DNA of 64,000 bases, from the NCBI RefSeq assembly GCF_041381155.1, contig NC_091149.1, positions 8,696,609 through 8,760,608 of the forward strand, given 5' to 3'. Below are positions 38,401 through 50,400 of the stretch, piece after piece. This DNA comes from Argopecten irradians. Taxonomy: Eukaryota; Mollusca; Bivalvia; Pectinida; Pectinidae. The position numbers were made by a program, and so were the translations under genes. Each line of letters starts with the position of its first letter. The stretch's first letter is position 1. The notes beneath the pieces are model-generated. The model ran no database searches, was not told the DNA's origin, and saw nothing but the letters and a program-made list of their open reading frames with translations.

Positions 38401-41400
38401 GTTTGGATGTTTGAATAAATGAATGTGGAAATTAAATATAAGTAGTGCATCAATGTTTCAATGAATGAATGAATATTTAAATGACTGAATGTGTAAATTA
38501 TTTTAAGAAGTACATGACTGTTGGAATGAATGAACAGATCCACGGGTGGTCGTTGTATGATCATTTCAACAGAAATAGTCGTATCCCAAATACTTCTTAT
38601 AATTCTTCTATTTATAATTTGATTTTAAACAGATTAAGGACTGAAAGTTTATTCATATAAAATGTGTATTGTCACATAATTAAAAATGGCTCTATTGTAT
38701 AAAGGTTTCATGCTGATACTAAATACTAGTCTTTTGAGTTATGGTTTTGTTTGCTAAGAACCTGTCGACAGACGGATGTTTATACGCATGTCATTGTTGT
38801 ATAACCCATCTTCTGACTAAAGCAAAACATCCATTGAAATTAGTTATAATTATACATTACGAAACCATACGGTCACGTTGTTTTACACGTGCAACTCACA
38901 TGATGACATGGGCGGTATAGTTCAACATTTGTTCTTAAAGCAGACAGAACTTAAGTGGCAAAAGATATAAACAAGAAGTTTGATTTACACTTGCCTTTTG
39001 GTTCTGAAGATATATCGAAAATTTAGTTTTAATAAATACTATCATAATATTTACCCAACATCTCATACACAAATCATATCATTACTATTAATAATTAGTC
39101 TCTCATTAAAATAACATTGGTTTGAATCACGATATACGTCTTTAATTATTGTTCACATTAACATTCAAATAAGACTTAATAATAACGCAATATTATTTTT
39201 TTTGCAAACGATAGAGAGAAACATAAAACAGATGTTCGAACGGTGTCATGCTGTCAAGTGAAATCATAGACAAATAGACTTTGGTGAACTCTGTGCATAT
39301 AATAGGTACACATTTCCGTAAGAAAATAAATATTGTTCAGCGTAACTTCTTATTTTGAAATTTGAACATAAAAAAGGTTGCTTGAACGGATAATAATATT
39401 TTGTTACGTCATTAGACTACAACGATCGAGTTCAATATATTTTTGTTTCAAGGAATATGTACAATAACTGGGCGAATCTATTGAAAGCTTTGATGAATTT
39501 AGCTTTGAAAATCTTTCATATATAAAAAATACTAATATCGCTGAAAAAATGTGAAATGAAATAGTAGACCACAGCTTGGCTTCGTGTATTGACCATGTGT
39601 ACTGACACTGTATACATAAATATCATGATTTTACCAGTACTACCAAAATTCATTATGTACATTTATTTGGCATTTTCAATTAAAACCAGTGCATTGTTAG
39701 TATTTTAATTCTCAAAAAGATAAAAAATGAATAAAAATTAAAACATTTTCTTAAATAGAGAGTATGAAAATTACGGAATATTTGATTTTAAAAGTTTACG
39801 CGTAAGATTACTCCGCGGATGAACACTCGGCTAGGTGGTGCTTTGCCTGGGAAGATTAGACCAAGAGATCATCAGTATGGGTGTCAACCATATCATTGGC
39901 AATCCGCCCATCGAGAGTTAGTCATGGTCTGAATACAAAGAGGTATCTAACATTGTAAGTTTTTTTATCCAGGTAAGCAAGGGTTACTTCCCTTAGTCAT
40001 TCTTTGAAATTATATAAAGTTATGTAATCGGATAACAGTGGAAGAATCTTTCCGCATAAAAGCTGATTAAACAGAATATAAAAGTAGGAAACTTTATCTC
40101 ATACAAAAGTGTTAGACATTTTGTTTATTTGAACAATACGGTACCGCCTAGCGATAATGAACAAAACGATAGATGGCCTTCTTAGATTTTACTCTAAGTA
40201 AGCAGGAGTTACCCCGCTTGAACTACGACAGAAAGCTGCCGTATTCAGACAGGACTTTGAACAAATCAAATTATGTTTTCCTTTGCGCATGTATATAATT
40301 TAAAAAATTGAATTTAAAAACGTGTGATACTAACTAGAAAAATTGCTATAATTCTGAGATATAACCATTGATTATAAGTGGGGAGTTTTTATATGGAAAG
40401 TATAAACTAAGGAAAACCATGAATTGTGTGTATGGATTTTTTTCTTACAAAAACAAAAATAAAACTAAAAAGCTAATAAACTGAATAAGATGTCAAAAAG
40501 TAATTCGAGTAATTATACAACAGACCCGCGATAATCGGAGCCTAAATACCCCAGAAAGCTAAAAATCTAGACACATCAAAAATGAATATGATTACTGGAA
40601 GAGTTAACGGAATCCAGCAGTGCGGGAACTTCTCTTGTGTTCGGATCATATAAAACTGTATCAAGTGTATGAGACCATTATATACTTTTAATCCATACGC
40701 CATTTTGTCATTGGCTCATCATGAATGATGATGATGCATAACATCCCCTAACAACAAGGACATTTGTTTATAATGAAGACGGGGCTGGCACTGCAGGTAG
40801 GGTGTTAGAATAATACCTGCTGCCTCTATTGGATGACCTTAAAAGGCGACTAAATTTAGGATATTATTTTTCTCTTTATTTTCTATCTTGTATATAATCG
40901 GGTTTCTGTTTGTCTCTGCAGGGTTTGATTCAGTCGGAGAAAACATGGCTGAAGCAATATGGGCATGTTGTTGGGTATGTTGTTATTATCTATGTTAAAA
41001 TGTATTCCACATATAAGAAACAATAGTTTGACTATACAAGAAATCACCACAAGAATATACCGCAGTCTCCCCAAAACGCACCATGCACTTCATACACCAT
41101 TTACATACATAAATGGAAAGCCGTCCTTGTTGTATTCCCATTTGGGATGGTTACTGATTCGAATCTAATCAGTCGTGATTAAACACATGTAACAAAGCCA
41201 TTGCTGGTGTCCACTTGCTTTATTACTCTCTTTGCGCATGCTCAGGGAGCATACTATATTTCAAGTTTACCGAGGGAGTATTTATGAATTGTTATCAAAT
41301 GATACAAACACTACATCCCTCCTTTCTAGAAAATAATTTTACCCTTCACAATTCTCATATTGGTTATGAACCATTAACCTTGAACACCTAAAACCTCAAA

Positions 41401-44400
41401 ACTTATTTTTAAACAGTCTTTGAAAACAAACTGAAAATATAACACTGCTTTTAGCAACACAATATTAATATACTTGTAAACGTATCGAGTAAGATTATAT
41501 ACTTTTAACCAAGTTCATGTTATGGTCACTTCAAAGTCTTTGAACCTCGGCGGAAGTCTTGTAGACCTCACTGGGCGCTTATAGGGTGCTGCACGATCTT
41601 CGCGAGATGTTGCACGATCATCGCGAGGTGTTGCACAATCATCGCCAGGTATTTCACAGTCTTGGCGCAATGTTGCGCGATTCTAGATCTCAACTGGAGC
41701 GCGCATCTCTGTCGCGTTGTATCCCCCATGAATATTGGGCTGCTCTTGAGACTCACCAACATCCTCGTTCCCGACAACTACCATGTTACCTGACCTGGTA
41801 ACAACTTTATATGGTTCCTCCTCAAATGTTGGAGTTAGTTTATTTTGTCTCTCCTGCTTTAGAAGAACAGTGTCTCCAGCGTTAACTTCAGTTCTAACTT
41901 TAGCATTTCGCGTTCTGTCCGCATGTATTTTACTTTTTCCTATTTGTTCACTATCGCGATCGCGAACATCGATATCCTCTCCTTGATACTCCTCAATTCC
42001 TGGTAAACGCGTCCTCAACTTGCGCTTGAATAACAGTTCTGCTGGACTCACACCAGTAACAGAATGAGGTGTTGTTCTGTAACACATCAAATATTTGTCT
42101 ATCTCATCTCTCCAGTCTCCTTTCTCTATCTGGGCTGTCCTTACTCTTTTTATTAGAGGCCGAATTTACCTCTCCACCTCCCCATTAGCTTGCAGCCAAC
42201 GGGGTGTGACTCTTCTGTGCTCAATCCCCTGTTCTGCCAGGTAATCAGCAAACTATCCACTGATAAATTGTGGTCCGTTGTCTGTAGTTATAGAGACTGG
42301 TAATCCATGTATCACGAATATTTGTTTCAAGCTCCGGATGATCCTTTCCGTAGTTGTCATCCTCATGGTGCGGACCTCATAATATCGACTGTAATAGTCT
42401 ACAACCACAAATATGTAATCTCCAGATGGGAGCGACATGAGATCTGCTGATACGTGTTACCATAGGCCAGTAGGTAGTTCTGTTGGTTTCATTGGTTCAG
42501 GTGCTTGAGGCATACCAACTACTTGACATTCATGACATGTTTTACAAAATCTTTCCACATCTTTGTCTATTCCTGGCCACCATACCTTAGTACTGAGAAG
42601 TCGCTTTATAAAACTACACCTGGGTGTCCCTCATGCGCGATCTCTAGTATCTTATTAGACAGACTGGTTGGAATAAAAATCCTATAATACACAGCTCATC
42701 TTTGATAAGTAGATAGGGTTTGTTCTCCAACTTGTGTCACTGATTGTTCTGTAAACATTTCCTCACATCGATCAATTCCGGATCTACCGCAAACGCTTCC
42801 TCTATTTCACGAGTACAAAGTAGTCATAGCTCTAGGTGTTGCAGTCTTGGCTACAAATCTCACATATTCATCATCATCACCTGCTGTGAAACTGTCCTCA
42901 AGATTACCAGAGTTGTCTCCCTTGGACTTGCCGCTAATCAGCCTCGACAAACTATCTGGTATGTTTTTGGACCCAGGTATGTACTTCACAGTGTAATGGC
43001 AGAGTGTATACGAGCACTTGCCTTGACAGCAGATTTAGCAGAATAAATGCATTCCAGTGATTTATGGTCAGTGTGTAGTTTAAATTATGTACCATACAAG
43101 TACATTTGTAGCCGCTCACATGCCCAAACTATTCCGATAGCTTCTCGTTCCGTCTGAGAATATCTACGCTCTGTGTTGGTCAAACTTTTTCTGATGTAGC
43201 ATATAACGCGATGCTCACCATTTATTTCCTGTACAAGGACAGCGCCCAATCCGACAGGACAGGCATCAGTGACTAAGATAGTCTTGGCTTTGCGGTCAAA
43301 GTACCCCAAGGTCTTGGTAGTAGCTAATCTAGCTTTCATCTCTCTAAATGCAGTTTCCTGTGCGCTTTCCCATACAAATGGTTCACTTTTCTTGGTGAGC
43401 CTACTAAGTGGTTCAGCCACTGTAGACAAATCAGGGATAAACCTTCCCACATAGTTCACTAGTCCGAGAAAACTTCTTACCTCAACTGGGCTGTTTGGCC
43501 GTCTAGTCTCAATCACTGCTCGGACCTTTTCCTCGTCTGGACCGATTCCTCTGACTGATAACAAATGTCCCATAAACATTAACTCTGTCATACGGAACAC
43601 ACATGTGTCTCTATTCAAGGTCATACCTTTTCCCTGAATTGTCTGGAGTAGATCCTCTAATCTTACATCGTGTTCCTCAACTGTAGGAGTATGTACAATA
43701 ATATCATCAAATATATTGCGTACCCCAACACATCCATGTAGAGCCTGCTGAATGACACGTTGGTACATTTCAGGTGCACAAGAAATCCTAAACATGAGTC
43801 TCTTATAGCGATAAAGCCCTTGGTGAGTAACAAATGTAGTAATCGACCTGAACACTTTACTTTGGTTCAAATCATACAGTACCTCTTCTACTGTAGGTAG
43901 TGGGTGTCGTTCTCTGATGATCGCCTTATTTGTTCTTCTCAATCAACACTCAGACGAATATCAGACTGACCTTTCGAAACAACCACGACTGGAGAAACCC
44001 AGGGAGTGGGGCCTTCAGCTTTCTATATCACATAAAGTTTCTCAAGTTTCTCAAGTTTGGCTTCCAGTTTAACTCTGAGTGCAAACGGTATCCTCCGCAT
44101 ATTCTGTGCTACTGGTTTAACTGTCTCATCAATAGGAATGTCTAGTTGAAAAGATTTCAGTTTCCCAAGGCCACTGAAGCACGATTTGTATTTCTGTACA
44201 AGTTCATCAGGTCCTAATTGTTGTACCGTGTTTACATTATTAACACCAATTTTCAACACACCCAGTTCAGATACCGTCTTGTAACCCAGCAGGGCTTGAC
44301 CTTTCTCTTTCACTACAGTGAACTCTGCGCTTATAGACCTACCGTTGTTACCCACTGAGACTTGTGCCACGAAACATCCCATTACGTCCATGGATTTCTT

Positions 44401-47400
44401 ACTTCCGTACACGTAGAGTTTCTTTTTAGATCTTCTCGACACACAGTCTACATGTTTGGTTTTCAAATGTTCCTATAGCTGTTTACTTATAACGTTACAG
44501 CTGGAACCAGAGTCAATAATCATAGTCACTTCATGTATCCCTCCAATGCTTACTGGAACTGTGGATTGTTTACAATCGTCACCAATTGAAAAAGCATAGT
44601 CATCATCACTTGTTTCAACTAAACGTACCTTTTGTTTGCTTGGTGTCTTTCCTGTGTGTTTTGGTATTCCCTGGTACGCTTCGGGTTTAGTCTTGCACAT
44701 TTTTGAGAAATGTCCTATCGTGTGACACTTGAAACATTCTTTATCCTTCGCAGAACACAAGTCAGACTTCAGCAAGTGTGCATTCCACAACGATAACATT
44801 GCTTCCGGTTTTCGGTTTGGCGATCAGGATCACTCCGACGCTTGCTAGTTTGGTGCACTCGATTGACCTGCTCACCACGCGGTGTAGTACCTTCAATACT
44901 AACGGCCTGTTTTTCACTAGTTTCCATCGCTCTAGCTACCGCCTGTAATAGGTCCAAAGTCAGATTTCTCCCTTTTTCAAGTAATTTCCTCCTTAGATTG
45001 TGAGATAAACATTTTTCTATCACCTGATCCCGGATTTGCTCGCTGATATCGATAAAATCACAGAACTCCACTTATTGACGCAATCGTGTTATTAACTGAT
45101 CGATTGTCTCTGAGGGTTGCTGTGAAATATTTCGGAATAAATGTCTCCCAACAGGAACATTGACTTGGGAGATGAAATACTGGTCTAGCTGATCCAACGC
45201 CACAGAACAAACAGTTTGTGTTGTCACTGGAGTTACATTAGGGAACGTGCAAAATATGTCTTGCATCTGCATTCCTTCGCAATGCAATGATAACGCTTTC
45301 TTCTGTTCAGGATCTGTAACCCCTTTACCTGTCACGAACAGTTCAAATGCCCTACGCCATTTTTTCCATCTTGCCCCGATTGACGTTGGTTCATCATGAC
45401 ACTCAAACTGGGGAATCCCCCCGATATCCGCATTGACAGACGCCGCCATTTCAAAATGTGTCCCTTAAGCAACTAGGGATCCCATCCTCGTCGCAATATA
45501 TGTTGTATTCCCATTTGGGATGACTTCTGATTCGAATCTAATCAGTCGTGATTAAACACATGTAACAAAGCTATTGCTGGTGTTCTCTTGCTTTTTATTA
45601 CTCTCCTTGCGCATGCTCAGGGAGCATACTATATTTCAAGTATACCGAAGGAGCATTTATGAATTGTTATCAAATGATACAAACACTACGGTCCTTTCAT
45701 GACATTGACTGTTAATAGGACTTTTTAATCAAACACACAACAACTTTTAAGAAAACAAATCAGAAAAGTCTGTACCAAGGTCCAAAAAAGACATTGGAAT
45801 TCCTGCTGTAGTTATTTTTTTCATACAAATTGTTAATAAATTTTATATAACGTTGGCAAGTGGCATGAAATAGTTATCTTATAACGTGTAACTCTGTTAA
45901 TTTTGTGGTGAAATAGAGTTTACGTGTAACCCTGTTAATTTCAACAAGTTGCACAATAGAGTTTACGTGTAACCCTGTTAATTTTAACAATTTGTACAAT
46001 GGAGTTTACGTGTAACCCTGTTAATTTCAACAATTTGTACAATAGAGTTGACGTGTAACCCTGTTAATTTTAACAAGTGTTACAATAAAGTTTACGTGTA
46101 ACCTTGTTAACTTTAACAAGTTGTACAAGGTATTTAAATTTAAACCCTGTCATTTCAACAGGTGGTACAATGGATTTCTTTTGAATGTTGTCATTTACGA
46201 CCGAACCATGGTACACGAAGTATTAGTGAAACAGTTCAACAAATTCAACAACAGATGGGTAAGTACTCAATCTTTTAGTAAAACAGTAGCCTATTTTCTT
46301 TCAATCTCTGTTCACATTTGAAGATGATCTACCGCCAACAAATTTTTTTAAAGAAAGGTGTTATATTTAAAATCGTGATATTTCGCTGTTTCGACTAGCA
46401 GTAAAAGTCAACTACTTCGCGGTAATAAGGACGACGGCGGGAACTATAAGACTACTCGTGTTATGAAAATTTCATTGAATTTTTCATTTGAAATAAAATA
46501 GGAAGTTACATTTTACAACATAACCTTCTCAAATCAGTAATGATTTCGATTAAAGATTTTCCGCCATCAACGGAACACAAACGATACTCATTATGTGAAC
46601 AATAACTGATGTTCAATCGTGTATGCCTGTGTCTATTTAACAAAAATACACATGAAATAACTTATTTTGTTTTTGGTGCATGTGCAAACAGTACTTCATT
46701 TAATACATTTAATATAGGGCATATTGCATATTTTTTCGGGATTTCGGAACGCAATTACATATAATTATTTTTAACGTGTTTATCTTGAAGTTGAAAAAGA
46801 AGCTAAAACTTTTTACTGGTGGTAATGGTGTAAAGTAAGTAACTTTTGTAACTGAAGAAAAACAAAATAAATCGTCTGCTTCTGTTTAGGATTGAGAAAA
46901 AAATCACCATTCGTCACATACCTTATTGTGTTTTGTAAATTTTCCAGGTGCCTGACATTTTCCCAGAACCATTAGAGAAAGGTGTTTCATTTCTAAGGGA
47001 CAAAGAATGGAAGCGGGTTAGATCATTGTTGCCGGCAGTGTTCTGTCAGTCAAAGATAAGGAAGGCAAGTAGCTAAGCTCAAATAATTCAACTATATTAC
47101 CACTATAGCAACCGCCCCGCGTTGCTAGATGTGACTAGTTCAAGATACGAGAATACTACGCTTTCTCTTCTTATGTAGTTTTTGTATATTACAGAGGTAC
47201 CTCCCCTGCGGATAGGTATCCATTATTTTTTTTCATAAAAAAAGTATGAAGCTTCATTCACATGACGTGAAATCAATACTTAACCGCAAGGGCAGGTTAC
47301 TCTGTAACATACAGATACATTATTAAACTGGCGCATTATCTATCGATACTGTTGACCTCTAGTCTTTGACTTGGATATGTATCTCTATGAGAAGGACATT

Positions 47401-50400
47401 CTGATAGTTTGCAACAGTCTAATTTTCAACATGTATGACATCTATTCTGAGGCAAGATGAGGTAGTATTTTTAGTTTCTGCAACCAAAATAAGACATAAA
47501 TATGACCACATATCACACAATTCTTCTGCGCAGTTGTTTTGTTACCTTAATTTTGATTGGCTGGATTCCACATCAACTATATACAGTACCTCTTCTCCTT
47601 ACTGAATTGACTTTTTAAGACAAGCTATGGTTTAACAAATGGTATATCCTTTTGAAAGTATCTAATGATAATTATCCAAATTCTCGAGATAAATTCGAGA
47701 AATCTTTGCTTCGTAAAAATGTGGTCTGGTTAATCAAATCTTTCTGACAAAAGTAAAAACATCAAATGAATAAATAGGTATTTTCCTTAAAATAACATTT
47801 AATGAGATAATGCTGAAAATGCCAACTACTAGCTAGAAATAGAGAAAACAAAAAAGTGCATGTTTAGTAAATAAAATCTAATATTTCCGTAAAGAGAAAA
47901 ACAAATTATATGACTGTTACCACTTTTATTTTATATCACATCATCCCTTATTTATTTAACTTACTGATGCGATAGTTGCCTTTGTAGATGATCTCCAGAG
48001 TCAACAAATGTGCCGCCAGTATAACAGAGCAATGCGTGAATTTTGCTGAAAATGACAGCGTATTTGAAGCGAAAACGTGGGTAATGTGTATAACAAATAG
48101 ATGGCCTTATATGAATGGCAATAAAATATATCAATACCTTTTATATTAATTAATCACATTTTGAGATTTTCATTTATCACGTAACTTGTATTAATGAATA
48201 TAAAGGTATTTTTAATATCCCTCTATGTCGGGATACATCTAGAATTGTCTCCCTAAAAAGAGTTATTTTCTAGGGAGACATTTCTAGATGTATCCCGACA
48301 TATAGGGTCATAATTATTTTATTATACAGAAAAAATAATAAAATAAACCAATTAATTTGTTATATCTGGATAGAGAACTCATAAAGATAGTTCTCAACAA
48401 CATCCCAATTCCGGGGACATGTCTAACTTATTCAAAGTCATGTGATCAAATTTAATCCAATCAGAACATTCTAAATGAAAGTGAGGTTTAATGATAATTG
48501 TTATGACACGTATATCTGCTCGTGATGTCATATTTTTGCAGAAAAAAACGACGTAATTTGTTCTCGCGAACTAATGCTGTAACAGTACCTTAGCTAAAGG
48601 GAGATAACTCTGATATGGATTAACATAAACCTAGTATTACATTTAATAAGATTGACAAAATCCAGAAAACCAAATTAAAGGAACATTCCTGAATTCGTAA
48701 GGTGCTGTAATCTAGGATATAAATCCAACATATTTAAAGCTGGATATAGATTTTTTCTGCAGATTTTCTGTCTGATGTATTGTAGTTTCTGAAAATTTAG
48801 TTTAATGTATTTGTCATTTTGTTGGTTTAATATTAAGAACACATTAATTTCGCACATTTACTTCCAGGTTATTCGCCACATTTTCCCTTCAAGTTATGTG
48901 CACATGTGGCTTTGGTGTAGATTTGGACGGCAACAAATTAAAAAGAGAAGAATTCTACAAAAATCTTCAAAGCTTGTTTCATCCCAGATCAAACGCTCTT
49001 CTGGTTCTTGCAAGTAAATATTGAGAGATATCTTCTTCAGTTCATGAATATACATTAATGGTTCTGCCTACAAGAGCAATATAAATATAAATTCAATGAG
49101 ATTTTACGGTTATTTCTACTCTTTACAAGATTTACAGTGACATTAAAGCAATTAAAATTTGAAATAAGTTTACGATAAATACAAATCGAATGTTGCGCTT
49201 TTGCTATAATTTTGTTCTGATCTTGCCATTAGTTTCTCATTCTGCTTTCTTTGGTAATGCTTTAGTAATATTTTAATTATTATTTTTTGATGATCAGTCA
49301 CTATACCATGTGCAGACAAACTCCTAAAGCGATTCGACGTCAGTCCATTCCCAAAGAAAACTGTCAATTTCATCGTTGATGAAACAACCAATCTTATCAA
49401 CGAACGACGAACGAATCCTGAAAAGGTACGAATCAAATCTTTAATCATTAAAGACGAACATTTTTAACATAACAAAGAAAGAAAAAGCTTTTAAAAATAC
49501 AATAAATTATTATAAACTGAAACATGTTTCTGTTAATGATTCAAAGTAAATGAATAATTGTACAGCTGTATAACAAAATAGTTAAAAGAGAAAAAAGGTA
49601 TTATTATATGATAGTATTCTGTGTTCATTATTCCAGCGAAGGGATGACTTTTTACAGCTACTTGCGGATCTCAGTTCTGGTGAAAACGACAACAAACAGG
49701 GTAAAGAAATCCAAAGGCAATCATCTTTGTTATTCATTTACAAGTTATAAAATATTTAATGCTTATCTCATTTTAAGTTCTAGATTTCTGGTGATCGATA
49801 TTTCCATCTTTACATGCATGGTCAATTGTTTTTCTCCGGGTACTCCGGTTTTTCGCCACCAACACATCTGTCACGTTCATACAAGCTCCTGGCTGTTGAT
49901 TGGACGTTAAACTAATAAAGCTAATTTCCATAAAATGTACGCCGCAGGTACATGTATACACCAGATAAATTACCAGTGTTACTGTAAGGAAGACTTTATT
50001 CGCGGGAATCAAAATTCAATTTAATCGCGGGAATCAATATTATTTTCATTTACTTCAATATTACATGAGTTAAATTGACAGAATGACAAGAAAAAACAAT
50101 AAGTATATCTAAAAGAAATTGTTTCCAATTGCTTTAGATTTAAACAGAAAGCCGCAAAGTTTCCTACCCGCGGAAATATACAACATTTCAGTATTTCATT
50201 ATATGGTTCTCACGAAATGTCTTTATTTTTTGACGAAGGTGATATTATTATTTCTAGAACTTTCTACAGAAGTAATAAATGCACAAACGTTACGAATCTC
50301 AAAATCTTTCTTTTTTTTGTCTTTGACGAATGTGATATTTGTAGAACTTTCTACAGAAGAAGTAAATTCACAAGCGTTACAAGTCGAATGATTTTTTCGT

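Larger units (their letters stand above)
41128..45690 (-). mobile_element. Ty3/gypsy LTR retrotransposon, complete outline but decayed
   Basis: Two direct LTRs of 188-190 bp (41,128-41,315 and 45,501-45,690) bracket gag and pol remnants read on the minus strand in the order gag, zinc knuckles, protease, RT, RNase H, integrase, the Ty3/gypsy order. The 5-bp target duplication GTCCT flanks both ends, inside a SINE. A purine tract lies against the 3' LTR (41,316-41,327 read on minus), and a candidate primer site GCGACGAGGATGGG lies next to the 5' LTR. By eye the LTRs differ at about 11 positions, and several stops break the frames, so it is not active. It sits in P450 intron 3, antisense to the gene. 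Confidence 0.93.

Noticed and set aside
38159..38564. Minus-strand frames rich in His/Ile/Phe
   Set aside because: Translations of the (TGAA)n microsatellite field.
45880..46160. Regularly spaced short repeats that could look like a CRISPR array
   Set aside because: The units are contiguous with no spacers, in a eukaryotic intron.
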